A stretch of DNA of 64,000 nt from Paraescarpia echinospica. Lineage: Eukaryota > Annelida > Polychaeta > Sabellida > Siboglinidae. Location: positions 26,880,032 to 26,944,031 of the forward strand of contig CM034539.1 in the NCBI GenBank assembly GCA_020002185.1, read 5' to 3'. A model generated the notes under the pieces. That model saw only the letters and a list, made by a program, of their open reading frames with translations, was not told the origin of the DNA and made no database searches. Position 1 is the stretch's first letter. Each line of letters starts with the position of its first letter. Shown one piece after another: positions 1-11,950 of the stretch. Made by a program: the position numbers and the translations under genes.

Positions 1-1010
1 CCTGTGGAATCCCACTCAAAACTGATTTCCAGTTTCAAGCCTCCCCATCAACAACAACCCGTTGTCTTCTGTCAATCAGCCATTTTTCTATCCTGTTAAT
101 TATACCAGTTCCTATGCCATGGGCCTTTAGTTTAAGCAGTAATCTTTGATGTGGCACTTTGTCGAAAGCTTTTTGAAAAAAATCTAAGTAGATGATATCT
201 ACTGGTGATCCATCATCTACCCACTTAGTGATATCTTCCAAAAAACATAACATATTTGTTAAGCATGACCTCGCTTTTAGAAACTCTTGTTGAGATGGGT
301 TTATCAAATTATGTTTAACAAGATAATCCAACATGTGATCTTTAATTAGTCTTTCTAATAATTTACAAATCACAGATGTTAAAGTAACTGGTCTATAATT
401 ATTTGAATTGTTTCTCGAACCTTTTTAAAATAACGGTATAATGTTTGCTTCTTTCCATTCTAAAGGAACCATTTCCTCTTCTAATGACAATTTGAAAACT
501 GTTGCAAGCGGTATGCTAATTTGTTCTATAATTTCCAATAGTAGTTTGGGTGGAATACCATCCACTCCAGGTGATTTATTATCCTTCATAACCCTAATTT
601 TCTAAGCTACCATTTCTGGAGTTACAATTAACTGTCTTAAATAGTCTGATTCTGCCCCCTTGAACTTAGCCTCTGGTACTGGCAGTGAACTAGTGTCTTA
701 TCTGGTAAACACTGAACTAAAATACTCATTCAGGTCTTCTGCCATTAAGAATCCTTTTGATATTATATTTCCAGCACTATCTTCTAGAGAACCGACCTTA
801 TCCTGAACTTTCTGTTTGCTTCGAACATGCGCATAAAAACTCTTGCTGTCATGTTTTATATTACAAGCTAATTTATGTTCATAGCTTCTCTTAGAATTTC
901 TAATTTCAGCTGTAGCTTGGTTTAGTGTTTCTTTATAAATGTTGTAGTCTTTGTCATTTCCAGTACGTCTATATTACTTCCACATCATTTGTTTATACTT
1001 AATTTTTCTA
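1..1010 (-). pseudogene. CR1 reverse transcriptase, partial and broken
   Basis: Encodes part of the LINE reverse transcriptase that would copy element RNA at the nicked target. The cleanest stretch, 35-373, carries CKLLERLIKDHM and DFFQKAFDKVPHQRLL, which are fingers/palm motifs of CR1-group RTs. Upstream parts around 420-1000 match the same protein in other frames, so stops and frameshifts interrupt it. The YADD catalytic box lies beyond the left edge and cannot be checked. The homologous stretch in LINE B (5446-6300) confirms the alignment. Confidence 0.75.
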
Positions 1011-1174
1011 ATTGCTTCTTTCGATAAGTGTTTCTTTTTGGACCGTTTCCCGTGTTTTTTAAGGGAACAAATTTGACGATGATGCATTCAATTTCACTCT
1101 TTAAGATATTCCAGCATTCTGTTGCTGTCTTTTTCTTCAGTGTGTTATTCCAGTCTATCTTTGCTAAATATTTC

Positions 1175-1883
1175 CTAATTTTTCCTGTACTGCTTTTTAC
1201 TATTCCTTTCTGATTTTACTTTGATGATAACATGTATCTGGTTGTGATCACTATTCCCCAGTGGCTCACATATCCTGACATTGTCAACTAATTCATTCTG
1301 TGAGGACAAAACTATGTCTAACACATTCTCTCCCCTGGTTGGTTCTAGCACATGTTGAGAAAGGAAACTATCTTGTTCTAAAAGTAAAAACTTGTGGTCC
1401 TCACTACCCATACTCTGTAGAGATTTCCATTTTATATGCCCATGGTTAAAATCCCCCATAATAACACAGTCCCGTTTGCTCACTTCTCTTATAGCATTTT
1501 GTATTTTTTCATTCTCTTCTATGCTTATGTTTGGACTTCGATAAACTAATCCAACCGTTAACGTTGAGTTTCCTGTAACTATGTTACACCAAACAGCTTC
1601 TTCACAATTCTCTGTCTAATCTCATTTCATTAGCCTTGATACATTCTTTAATATATAAAATAACTCCACCTCCCCTTCTTCCTATTCTATCTTTCCTAAA
1701 CATTATATATCCTGACAGTCCCAATTCGGCATCTGATATGTCGGTGGTTGCCCATGATTCGGTTATACCTATTATGTGAGGGTCAATATCTTCTACCATA
1801 ATGTTTAGTTCATTTCTTTTGTTTACTATACTCCTTGCATTTAAACAAACACATTTATATCCAGCTTCAGAACAGTTTTCCAC
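1175..1883 (-). pseudogene. CR1 endonuclease domain (EEP fold), broken
   Basis: Two open pieces, 1602-1883 and 1175-1483, encode an endonuclease/exonuclease/phosphatase domain. The first has CLNARSIVNKRNEL, DPHIIGITESW (catalytic Glu) and RRGGGVILYIK. The second has MGDFNHGHIKW (catalytic Asp and Asn) and ends with GNSDHNQIH, which holds the catalytic SDH. This nuclease normally nicks target DNA to prime reverse transcription. A frame break near 1490-1600 separates the halves. Catalytic motifs are largely present, so the damage is in the frame rather than the active site. Confidence 0.8.
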
Positions 1884-1963
1884 ACTGTTCTTTGCTGAAT
1901 TATTTTTGCTGTCTTTATCTATGCCTCCAGTTTCAGGCTTCTCTGCGAGTCCCCCCTGCGAAT

Positions 1964-3359
1964 TTAGCTAAAATAGATGCAACCTGTCCCACTGTCAACA
2001 GATTGCAACAGATTCTCTGAGAATACTGCTGTTCCCTTTCCACTTAGATGGAGGCCATCTCTCATGTACATATCTTCTCTCCCAACAAAGTACCCCCATA
2101 AATCTATGAATCCCACGCCCTCTTCTTCACACATCAGCTCAACTAGTGCGTTGATCGCCATCCTCTTACAGTTTCTGTATGTTGCCCCCCTTCCTCCCAT
2201 TACTGGCAAAATTCGTGAGAAAACAACCTGTTCCACTCTTGTCTTCTTTAGCTTCCTCACTATGTCTGTACTTCAGAACTATCCCAGTTGTTCCCTCCTT
2301 GTCTGCATTGTTTGTCCCTACGTGTACTAGTATACACCCTCCCTTGCCATGCCCCAATACCTTCTCTACCCTTTCGGTCACATGCTCTATCCTAGCCCCC
2401 GGTAGATATACAACAACGTCCTCCCCCTCGCATATAGTCTTGTCTGTTTTTCTCAGAATTGAATCGCCCATAAACACTCTCTCTTTTCTCCTTGACCCCT
2501 CAATCACAGCCTCGGAGTAGCTCCTCCGGTTTGCATATGTCTGGTTGTTGTATTTTCCTCTTCCCGTCTTCTCTCCTGTCACATTCTCTTCCATTACCTT
2601 CTTTCCTGTCGCGTTTTCTCTTGTCCCCTTTCCCCCGTTATCTTCTCTTCTAGCGCATGTACTCTCACTTCCTTTCGTCCCTTCATCTTTCCTCCCATCA
2701 CATTTTCTTCTCTCCTCTCCCGTCCCTTTTCCCAGGCTACCTCCTTCACTACGGTCACTTTCTCCCCTGTCACCTTCACGCCTGTCATGTTTTCTGTTTT
2801 TTGCTGAACACTCTGTCTTCTTCCATCAGTCTTCTGTCTCACAGTCTTACCAACTGCCTCTATGGTATCTACCTCTTCACCACCTGTATCGCTGTCGCGT
2901 CTCTCCTTGTTCTCTACAGTCTGACTACCTGTTGATCTATCTGATCCGTTTTCTTTTCCTTTGCCGAACACTTTTCTTCCGTCCCTCTGTCTTCTTAATT
3001 TCTTGTTCCTTCACACCGGCCACCTTCCCTCCTCTCAGTCTCCTTTCTTCAGTCTCCGTGTCACAACTCTGCTCCTTCTTTGTTGTAGAATTCTCAACTC
3101 TCTCCGCGTCATCCTTCTCTGCTCCATCTATTTCTATGTTGAGTCTCACCTCCATCTCCTTCACTATATCCGTCAACTTACACACCCCCTTCATCAGACA
3201 TTCCACCCTCAAACACCCCATACACCGAAAGGTGAATCCGTCGTCTTTGGTCTCTGCCCATGATTTTGGACAGCCTGACAACGCAAAATCCACCCCGCTC
3301 TGGCAGTCGTTGCAAACTAAGTGTCGTTTTGCCCTGAGTTGCCGCTTGCAAGGTGCCAT
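1964..3359 (-). pseudogene. CR1 ORF1: zinc finger, coiled coil and SGNH esterase
   Basis: The N-terminal part (3359-2937) has paired Cys motifs (CNDCQSG, FRCMGCLRV) resembling a PHD-like finger, then a charged stretch rich in Lys and Glu. The middle (2971-2594) is low-complexity charged sequence. The C-terminal part (2594-1964) is an SGNH hydrolase: FMGDSILRKTDK supplies the nucleophile Ser block, LVHVGTNNADKE the Gly/Asn blocks, and MRDGLHLSGKG the final Asp-His block. ORF1 proteins bind element RNA. An esterase of this type is known in CR1 ORF1s, but its role is unsettled. Frame shifts occur near 2200 and 2600. Confidence 0.75.
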
Positions 3360-3459
3360 ATCAGAATTTATTTATGTTCAAAATAGTTTTTATATAGTGT
3401 TTGAAAAGACTTTTCTGTGTATAATTTACACCAGATTGTTTAGGTTATAGTTAGTTATA

Positions 3460-4440
3460 TTTGTTAAGACACAGTGACACACCGTGCCTTACCAAGTTAC
3501 GATGTCGATGACAATGTATTCAAGTTAGGCTTAGATACAAGATAGTCTTTACAAAGACTGTTTCCTGTGTACTAATATACACTTTAAAAGGTTGTTATTT
3601 CAGGTTTTAATGACTCATCTAACTACATCGATTATCTCAAATAACGCTATTCTATTGTCGTTCACGTTACGTTAACTTCACCAGTAACCTACTTTGTGAA
3701 CAACGTTCCGATTACATTAACGTCCCCAATTATCGCTCGCAAATCGCCTACCTTTAATCTACCCTAGATTACTTCCTCTAGGTAACTTTTAACAACAAAT
3801 ATTGCTTAGTATATATCTATAATTACGTTATTTATGCTACACATTCAATAATATCACTTATCTTGATCAAATATCCTTATATTTTCGCAAGTTTGCTGCA
3901 CCAAATTCAAACCAATCCACCACCGGGAGTTCTCCCGATACTGGGTTACAACTCGACGCAGGATTTAACTTACACAATCGATTGGAGCTAGGTGAATGTG
4001 ACGTCAGAGAAACAGATTTACACCTCTTCCGGGCAAACATCTCTTTACTCGGTCATCCTCTTCATGTCGACGTTCGACAACGACAGTTCTGAAAAGCAAA
4101 ATAATTCGTTCAGTGCTCAGTGCAAGTACACCTCGTTAGTCTCCACCAGTGCTTCACGCTCGACGGACGGACGAAGGTCGACCTGTCTCTGCCCGGGCCA
4201 GTTGTGAATGCCACAAACTCAGTGTCACCAGCACCGGCTCATAGACGTTCGAGAAGGAACAAACTTGGAATGTCAACACCAAGATCGTCGTTCCGGAACG
4301 AGCATCTATAACGGCTGAGCAAACATTTCAGCTGACCAAGTACTCATCCGAATTCAGGTTCGTTGCAGCAATATTGTATGTATTTTGATAAATAAATTGT
4401 TGATTTATTATTCTTTTAAACAGTAATTTATTCGTTTGTT
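3460..4440. other. No gene recognised
   Basis: AT-rich sequence with scattered short open frames (3992-4207 and 4120-4311 are the longest), none with a recognisable domain or clear splice context. I see no RNA gene here. Confidence 0.4.
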
Positions 4441-4460
4441 CGTTCTTTCTTCCGTTCATT

Positions 4461-4467
4461 CGGTCTG

Positions 4468-4531
<64 letters not shown>

Positions 4532-4571
4532 GATCGGTCGGTCGGTCGGTCGGTCGGTCGGTCGGTCGATT
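4461..4571. repeat. Compound tetranucleotide microsatellite (CTGT)n then (CGGT)n
   Basis: About sixteen TGTC units (starting near 4468) change directly into eight or more GGTC units ending near 4570. The second motif differs from the first at one position, as expected if one microsatellite seeded the other by point mutation. Confidence 0.95.
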
Positions 4572-5200
4572 ATTAGGGCCTTTCACAACGACTGAAGACG
4601 GGAATATGATGGAACCTCAGTAGTTACGTCCCCCTCTGGATTAAACAACATTAACCGTCCCCCTCTGGATTAAACAACATTAGCTGCACTAATTTCATAT
4701 ACTTTACTGTTACATAACTATTTGGGGGATTGTCGTATCGGGAGACCTTAACTTCGAAGTGAATGTATTATCTGGGTGACCAGAAAACGAGGTTTGACTG
4801 TATTGTGTTTACTTAATCCTCGCAAGACAGGGATGACAGTTGATTACCCTACCCCTAGCAGATATCCCACGCAATGCATGGACGTACGCTGAATCAGCTG
4901 CACCTCGCCCTAGTAGCTGTCTCCGCCGGTCGTCGCTGTAGTTATCCGCAAATGCTGGACAATCCCAATTCCCCCTTGAGGTTCTCCAATAGCATTGCCA
5001 ATCCGACCATTTACACAAGATAATGGCATGCATTTTATAATACTTGCTTCTACTTCTGATGTAGCATCATCAGTTACATATGGTCAAAACCCCAAGAAAT
5101 AAGTATTTAACAATATTTAACAAGATTGCCACCCAGAGAATTAACTCTAGAAGGCAGGTGGACAAGGAAGCCCTTTGGTTTATCGAGAGTCCGACCGTTT
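4572..5200. other. No gene recognised; short direct repeat
   Basis: A 35-bp phrase beginning cgtccccctctgg occurs twice in tandem near 4626-4685. Otherwise only shadow frames are seen. Confidence 0.4.
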
Positions 5201-5203
5201 TAT

Positions 5204-6304
5204 CTATGTGTATCCCGCCCTTCTGAGGTATACGTCGATTTTATTTTTAAACATATTCACGCTACTAGCACCCACACAATCAGCAGATAATCTGTTCCAT
5301 TCATTTACAGTCCTTTGTGAAAATGAGAACGTTCTTATATCTAATCTACACTGCTCCTTTGCTAATGTAACTTCATGTCCTCTAGTCCTTCGATCTTTCT
5401 TAACTAAGAAAAAAATATTTCTATCAATATTTTCATAACCATTCATTATTTAAACACTTCTATCTGATCTCCTCTAATCTCCTGGTCTCTAGAGTTGTTA
5501 AGCCGCATTTTTACTGGTGATCCCTCATCTACCCACTTAGTGATGTCTTCCAAAAAACATAACATATTTGTTAAGCATGACCTCGCTTTAAAAAAACCAT
5601 GTTGAGATGGGTTTATCAAGTTATGTTTAACAAGAAAATCCACCATGTGATCTTTAATTAGTCTTTCTAATAATTTGCAAATCACTGATGTTAAACTCAC
5701 TGGTCTATAGTTCTCTGACTTGTTGCTCGAACCTTTTTTAAATAACGGTATAATGTTTGCCTCTTTCCATTCTAAAGGAACCACTCCCTCTTATAATGAC
5801 AAATTGAAAACAATTGCAAGCGGTACGCTAATAATTTTGTTCTACTATTTCCAATAGTAGTTTGGGCGGAATCCCATCCACTCCAGGTGATTTGTTATCC
5901 TTCATAGCCCTTACTTTCTTAGCTACCATTCCCGGGGTTACAATTAATTGTCCTAACCAGTCTGAATCTGCCCCCTTGAACTTAGCCACTGGTACTGGCA
6001 GTGGACTAATATCTTCCCTGATAAACACTTAACTAAAGTACTCATTCAGGTCCTACGCCATTAAGAATCCCTGTGATATTATATTTCCAGCACTATCTTC
6101 TTGAGGACCGACCTTATCTTGAACTTTCTGTTTGCTTCGAACATACGCATACACACTCTTGCTGTCATGTTTTATATTACTAGCTAATTGTTGTTCATAG
6201 CTTCTCTTTGAATTTCTAATTTCAGCTGTAGCGTGGTTAAGTGCTTCTTTATAACTGTTGTAGTCTTCATCATTTCCAGTACATCTATATGACTTCCACA
6301 TCAT
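5204..6304 (-). pseudogene. CR1 reverse transcriptase remnant with core deletion
   Basis: Pieces 6304-6053, 6028-5828 and 5784-5446 cover the linker and RT N-terminal half (DNKSPGVDGIPPKLL, MVPLEWKEANIIPLFKKG, YRPVSLTSVICKLLERL). They are followed directly by the C-terminal tail at 5446-5204. The palm with the catalytic aspartates is missing. Frame changes lie near 5800 and 6040. Confidence 0.8.
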
Positions 6305-6452
6305 TTGTTTATACTTAATTTTTTAATGGCTTCTTTCGATATGTGTTTCTTTTTGGACTGTTTCCCATGTTTTTTGAAGGGTACAAATTTATCAACTATG
6401 CACTTAATTTCACTCTTTAATATAATCCAGCATTCTGTTGCTGTCTTATTGT

Positions 6453-7141
6453 TCAGTGTGTTATTCCAGTCATCTTTTCTAAATATTTCCTCATGTCCTT
6501 ATACCTTCCTTTGTGGAAATTTTTCCTATACTGCTTTTTAGTATTCTTTTCTGATTTTACTTTGATGGTAAAATGTATCTGGTTGTGATCACTACTCTCC
6601 AGTGGCTCACATATCTTGACATTGACAACTAATTCATTCTGTGAGAACAAAACTATGTCTAACACATTCTCACCCCTGGTTGGTTCTAGGACATGTTGAG
6701 AAAGGAAAGTATCTAGTACTAAAAGTAAAAACGTGTGGTCCTCACTCCCCATACTCTGAAGAGATTTCCATTGTAAATGCCCGTGGTTAAAATCGCCCAT
6801 AATAATACAGTCCCGTTTGCTTACTTCCCTTATAGCGTTTTGTATTTTTTTATTCTCTTACATGCTTATGTTTGGACTTCGATAAACTAACCCATCTGTT
6901 AACGTTGAGTTCCTAATTTTATTTCATAAGCCTGGATAGATTCTTTAATATATAAAATAACTCCACCTCCCTTTCTTCCTATTCTATCTTTCCTAAACAT
7001 TACATATCCTGTCAGTCCCAATTCGGCATCTGATATATCGGTGGTGGTCCAGGATTCGGTTATACCTATTATGTGAGGATCAATATCTTCTACCATAATG
7101 TTTAGTTCATTTCTTTTGTTTACTATACTGCTTGCGTTCAA
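6453..7141 (-). pseudogene. CR1 endonuclease domain, copy B
   Basis: 7141-6899 has SIVNKRNELNIMVEDIDPH, IIGITESW and RKGGGVILYIKE. 6800-6453 has MGDFNHGHLQWKSL and the terminal SSDHNQIHFT. The protein closely resembles copy A, and is likewise split near 6810-6900 by a frame break. Confidence 0.8.
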
Positions 7142-7259
7142 ACAAACACATTTATATCAAGCTTCAGAAGAGTTTTCCAGACAGTTCTTTGCTTATTTAT
7201 TTGTGCTGTCTTTATCTATGCCTCCAGTTTCAGGCTTTTCTGTGAGTCCCCCTGCGAAT

Positions 7260-8340
7260 CTAGTTTAAATAGATGCAACCTGTCCCACTGTCAACAGATC
7301 GCAGCAGGTTCTCTGAGAAAACTGCTGCCCCCTTTCCACTAAGATGGAGGCCATCTCTCATGTACATATCTTCCCTCCCATCAAAGTATCCCCAGAAATA
7401 TTTGAATCCCACCCCCTTTTCTTCACACATCTGCTCAACTAGTGCGTTGATCGCCATCCTCTTGCAGTTTCTATACGTTGCCCCCCTTCCTCCTATTAGT
7501 GGCAAAATTCCTGACGGAATTATCTGTTCAACTCTTGTCTTCTTTAGCTTCCTCACTAACTATCTATACTTCTGTACTATCCCAGTTGTTCCCTCCCTGT
7601 CAGCATTATTTGTTCCTACACGTACCAGTATAGGCCGTCCCTTGCCATGTCCCAATACCTTCTCTACCATGTCAGTCACATGTTCAATCCTAGCCCCCGG
7701 TAGACAAACAACGACGTCCTTCCTCTCGCTCAGTGTCTTGTCCGTCTTTCTCTAATGGAGTCGCCCATAAACACCTTCTCTTTCCTCATTGCCCCCTCAT
7801 CCAATGCCTTAGAGTAGCTCCTTCTTCGGTTTGCATCTGTCTGGTTGTTGTCTTTTCCCCTTGTCGTCTTCTTTCCTGTCACATTCTCTTCCGATCCATT
7901 CTTTTCTGTCTCTTGTCACCTTTCTCCTGTCAGCGTCCCTTTTATGGACTTCTCTTATAACACATTTGCTCTCACTTCCTTTCGTCCCTTCATCTTTCCT
8001 CCCATCTCATTTTCTTCTCTCCTCTCCCGTCCCATCTTCACTCACTCCTTCTCTACGATCACTTTCTCTCCTGTCACCTTCATGATTGTCACGTTTTCGG
8101 TCGTCTATTTTCCAATTTCTTCCCCTCCAATCACCTTCCCTCCTCTCAATCTTCTTTTCGCAGTCTTCTTGCCACTGCTTTTCTCTTTCCGTCTTGCCGT
8201 ATTCCCACCTCTCTCCCTGTCGCCTTTCTCCATTCCACCTGTCTCCTTGCTAATTCCCATCTCCATCCCCTTCACAATATCTGTCAACCTAACTGTCTCC
8301 TTCTGCAGACACTACTCCTTCCAAAACCCCATGCACTGAA
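7260..8340 (-). pseudogene. CR1 ORF1 remnant with SGNH esterase, copy B
   Basis: 7556-7260 holds the C-terminal half of the SGNH domain, including MRDGLHLSGKGAAV. The N-terminal half (nucleophile and Gly/Asn blocks) is visible in broken frames at about 7560-7790. The charged middle is decayed to 8340. Confidence 0.65.
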
Positions 8341-8640
8341 AGGTGAATCCCTTCACACTTCCATTTCATCTCAGATACTCAGCAAGTATTTTCCAATAAA
8401 CACTATACCATTCAATTATCATTTTGCCTCATTGTGTTCAATTATATTAGTTTATATTGCATTGCGACGCCTTGTTGTATTTTTTATTTGCGTCAAATCT
8501 ACAGAAATGTTCAATTATTGCATTACCTACTTATAGGTGGTTCTCGAAATAAGCCCCCAGGGGTTTCTAGAGAATCTCCCGAGTTACTTGGTGAAACCAC
8601 ATTTATGTTCATACTTATAATATCACTGTATCCGAGTAAC

Positions 8641-8932
8641 CAAATAAACGTTCATTCATTCGTTCGTTCGTTCGTTCGTTCGTTCGTTCGTTCGTTCGTT
8701 CGTTCGTTCGTTCGTTCATTCATCCATTCATTCATCCATTAATCATTCATTCATTCGTTCGTTCATCCATCCATTCATTAATTCATTCATTCATCCATTC
8801 ATCCATCCATCCATCCATTCATTCATTCATTCATTCATTCATTCATTCATCCATCCATCCATTCATTCATTCATTCATTCATTCATTCATTCATTCACTC
8901 ATTCATTCATTCATTCATTCATTCATTCAAGG
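8641..8932. repeat. (TTCG)n/(TTCA)n microsatellite
   Basis: Nearly 300 bp of tetranucleotide repeats. TTCG units dominate to 8720, then interspersed TTCA and TCCA units continue to 8930. It keeps one frame open (SFVRSFVR), but this is repeat translation rather than a gene. Confidence 0.97.
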
Positions 8933-9649
8933 CATCACGTCAGGTGACATTTTTGCCAGTCTCTTGTAATAACAGGATAGATTGAAGGACAAAATGCAGA
9001 GAACGTCAGAGAATAAAAACAATGGTTTAGAAAGAGGGCAATAGAACTGCTACAAACTACAAACAACTGAGTGGTTTGGAGGGCATTGATCGCCAACGCC
9101 ACAGACACGGTATACATATAGACACATAAAAAGATGCACTCTAACGTGTTTAAACGTAATTCGTGGTTGCGATTTGATGTGAATATATTAAAAGGACATT
9201 TCCCGTTCGTTAGTTTTCTTTGAAACAATGTTGTACATTATAAACAAATGAATAATTTATCATAGCATACTAACCGCCAGCGTGTGTTTTGATGAACCCT
9301 TCTGTTGTTGTTAAAAAGTACGCGTTTCGGGTGGAGACGGTTTGTTTATACATGGAAGGTTGTCGGTTCTTTAACCCGAAGAGAAAACAGAAATGTGCCG
9401 TCACATTGCCACGCAAACAAAGCATTTCACTATCTGGGGTTGAATACAAAACTTGTTCCTCTGACTGTTCATTGTTCTGCGATTCGCAGCTTTTCAAAAG
9501 GTGATTCTAATCCGATAATCTAAAACATATATGTTTTCGTTATAGCCATTCACGCTCACGGTGAAATATGCCGGTCTATCTCAATATGTTTTGTTTCCAG
9601 GTAGAACAACATTTCAGAGGACTAATTAATTGAAATTATGACGTTCTTT

Positions 9650-9762
9650 TCCTAATTTTCCATTTCATTTTTATTTATTGTGTTCTTCGAATTCGTTAAT
9701 TTGCACACCTTTCTGGCAGTAGTGAGTAGAGCTACTATCTGTCTTACTAAACAGATATGCCA
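9650..9762 (+). repeat. Direct repeat, unit 1 (second unit at 11524-11633)
   Basis: About 110 bp beginning near attttccatttcattttt and ending near aacagatat is repeated almost exactly at 11524-11633. The second unit sits directly after the palindromic element at 11391-11521. With the duplicated kringle half-exon at 10308 and 11250, it shows a local tandem duplication of about 1-2 kb. Confidence 0.85.
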
Positions 9763-10307
9763 AACCACTTAAACGAAGCCGTACTTAATTATCCTTCTCA
9801 GTGGACAGTATTTATTACAGAGCTCGAACAAGATGCTAATGTTTCTAAATAGCTCACATCCAATTAAGGAAAACACCGACAGCGCTTCCATGGCAAAATT
9901 CGCATTCATTCTAGTAACGTGCATCAAACGTATTCGATAAAACATCCCCAAATGCATGTTAGAGCCGAAGTGTTTCCAAAACACCAACACGAGTAACTTT
10001 GTGCAGTCACTTGGTACTGTTTACGTGTGTGAAAAACTGTTCCACTGAATTTTTAAATATGTAACCGAATGCGAATACACGGAGCTAATGCACTTCAAAA
10101 TATTAACTTCACTACAGTATTAGAAGCGTCCATTGGTGCATGGTGATTTTCCACCGATACGTTTTGCGACAACGCCATAGTCATGAATTGAAAGCAATAG
10201 TTTGATGATATGCAGGGCTCTGATGAAATGTGTATGTCTTTATCCTAATTGTAGTATCGCTGAAATGAATCAATTGTTACTTTTAAAGGGGCTTTATCGC
10301 CACATGT

Positions 10308-10397
10308 ATGATAGAGTGTCTACAATTACTTGAAGGTTTAAATTACCGTGGTCACGTGACCACGGCCAGAAAGGGGCGGACGTGTCAGGCGTGGAAC
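10308..10397 (+). pseudogene. Kringle domain, first-half exon (copy a)
   Basis: Encodes CLQLLEGLNYRG and GRTCQAWN, the first half of a kringle (a disulfide-knotted extracellular binding module). It ends at a GTAGAC donor-like site after AAC, the same split point as the kringle exon at 11250. No clear acceptor is visible upstream (a poor tttaaag), so this extra copy is probably a nonfunctional duplicate. Confidence 0.7.
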
Positions 10398-11249
10398 GTA
10401 GACGAGGCACGTGGCAGCACTATCTGTGCAACTATCCTTGCTTGTATAAATAGCACCAATATGTTATCGTATTGTGTGTTTCTGAAAGCTAAACAGGTGC
10501 AGTACGAAATATCTGCAATACAAATTTGTAAAGGATACACGTATTCTCTATTTACTACACTACTGCGTTTCACAAAGGTTCATTTGTAAATTAATACGCT
10601 TTATTGTAAATGCATTGCCTCCGAGGAGCCGATGTTGTAAGTTAGTACGTTTTAATGTTATGAAATGTAGATAGTTCTATCCCATTAGGCACATGATTAA
10701 TGAGTTAATACATTTGGAAACGGGTCCCTGCGTCATGGATTAAGTTGCTTGACAACAAGAAGTAGACGTCGACACAATAGACATACGTTTATACTCAAGC
10801 CATTACCACAGCAATTCGAATATTGTTTGAGAATTCTACATTATCACAACTTGGGACTATTTATCGACGTAAACATCACTTTCTCTCCGACCTTAGTCAT
10901 TTTTAACCAAAAAACAAGAGACGCAGTTGTCTACATTTGACGCGCGCTGAAACCATCGCATACCTATGCGAGTGTTTTATGGTGTTTATGTATCAACACT
11001 GTGTGATTTTAAACACGACTGTCACATGTGAACTACCAAGTTATCCCGTCTGAGGACGGGCAGTTTTGCTAGTAGATGCAATTTGGGTAAGAGCCATGAC
11101 TGCTTCTCGTGGTCGTGACTAGAACACAATATCTTAATTAGAGTGCAGGGCTGTGAAATAACGTTATCTCCGCACTGTCACCTCACTGCTTTTTTGTGTG
11201 GAGCGGATAAATTATTAACTGTCATTTTGAAAGTGATTTTGGTTGACAG

Positions 11250-11356
11250 AGCCCTTTGTGGCTGGAGTACTGGAGTGTCTACAATCACCTGAGGGTTACG
11301 ACTACCGTGGTCACGTGAACACAACGACGTCGGGACGGACGTGTCAGGCGTGGAAC
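11250..11356 (+). pseudogene. Kringle domain, first-half exon (copy b)
   Basis: Follows a good acceptor (ttttggttgacag). It encodes CLQSPEGYDYRG then GRTCQAWN and ends at donor GTAGAT. The next exon at 11803 starts in the matching phase with Pro-His, which restores the usual kringle order. Kringles occur in secreted or membrane proteins such as plasminogen-like proteases and receptors. The third exon of this plus-strand copy carries an in-frame stop, so the gene is probably dead. Confidence 0.8.
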
Positions 11357-11390
11357 GTAGATAAGGCACGTGATAGCAATATTTGTACAG

Positions 11391-11423
11391 CAATCCTTAC
11401 ACGTAATTTATTTATGTATATAT

Positions 11424-11468
<45 letters not shown>

Positions 11469-11521
11469 CATATACATATATGTATATATACATATATACA
11501 GAAATAAATTACGTGTAAGGA
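11391..11521. repeat. Palindromic AT-rich element
   Basis: The ends are inverted copies of about 20 bp (atccttacacgtaatttatt and its complement) around a (TA)n/(TATATG)n core, so the whole 131 bp can fold on itself. It interrupts the intron after the kringle exon at 11250. It could be a MITE-like insertion or a hairpin microsatellite expansion. Confidence 0.75.
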
Positions 11522-11523
11522 TA

Positions 11524-11632
11524 ATTTTCCATTTCATTTTTATTTATTGTGTTCTTCGAATTCGTTAATTTGCACACCTTTCTGGCAGTAGTGAGTAGAG
11601 CTACTATCTGTCTTACTAAACAGATATACCAA

Positions 11633-11633
<1 letters not shown>
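11524..11633 (+). repeat. Direct repeat, unit 2 (first unit at 9650-9762)
   Basis: Near-identical to 9650-9762, and followed by a further (TA)n stretch to 11690. Confidence 0.85.
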
Positions 11634-11682
<49 letters not shown>

Positions 11683-11802
11683 ATATATGAGAAAATAGGC
11701 CGCTGTATTTGGCTGATTTGTCTGTAGAACACATACTCCTTACTCTTGTCGTACATTAATGTATTAATGCATCAACGATGATACTTCATTTTATCCTTAC
11801 AG

Positions 11803-11950
11803 CCACATGAGCTTAATGGCTCATGTCGTAGCAGATTAGTTGGCAACTACTGCAGAAACAAGGTCTTTGCCAATTGCCGAGAGGCAATACTTTGGTGCTA
11901 CACAACGGACCCAAAGAAACGTTCGGAAAAATGCGACATTCCGATGTGTG
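11803..11950 (+). pseudogene. Kringle domain, second-half exon
   Basis: Follows acceptor ttatccttacag and starts with Pro-His in phase with the exon ending at 11356. It encodes [17 protein letters not shown] and EKCDIPMC, the diagnostic second half of a kringle. The Trp normally following KKR is Ser here, and the region between the Cys residues is altered compared with the minus-strand homologue at 52164-52314. It ends at TGTG with a GT donor. Confidence 0.85.

Larger units (their letters stand above)
1..3450 (-). mobile_element. CR1-like LINE A, truncated by the window edge
   Basis: A non-LTR retrotransposon read right to left. In order it has an ORF1 with zinc finger, coiled-coil and SGNH esterase parts (3359 to 1964), an apurinic-type endonuclease (1883 to 1175) and a reverse transcriptase running off the left edge (about 1010 to 1). 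The endonuclease opening (CLNARSIVNKRNEL) and RT block (AFDKVPHQRLL) are typical of the CR1/Jockey group. ORF1 with an SGNH hydrolase domain is known from CR1 elements. Several stops and frame changes break each domain, so this copy is dead. A second related copy lies at 5204-8340. The 5' end near 3450 is approximate. Confidence 0.85.
5204..8340 (-). mobile_element. CR1-like LINE B, internally deleted
   Basis: Same element family and orientation as LINE A. ORF1 remnants are at 8340-7260, the endonuclease at 7141-6453, RT pieces at 6300-5446, and the RT C-terminal tail at 5446-5204 (NEWNRLSADCVGASSVN, the usual end of CR1 proteins). Around 5510-5520 the sequence jumps from the RT fingers (KWVDEGSPV) to the tail, so the RT core including the YADD box is deleted. 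Together the two copies show the family was once active here. Confidence 0.85.

Noticed and set aside
8641..8932. Possible CRISPR-like or coding repeat (SFVRSFVR frame)
   Set aside because: Uniform tetranucleotide microsatellite with no spacers; translation follows from the repeat alone.
11400..11720. IYIYIY and HTHTHT frames (also 12613-13400, 49777-49885, 51007-51311, 60630-60824)
   Set aside because: Simple-sequence translations of TA, CA and TATG microsatellites.
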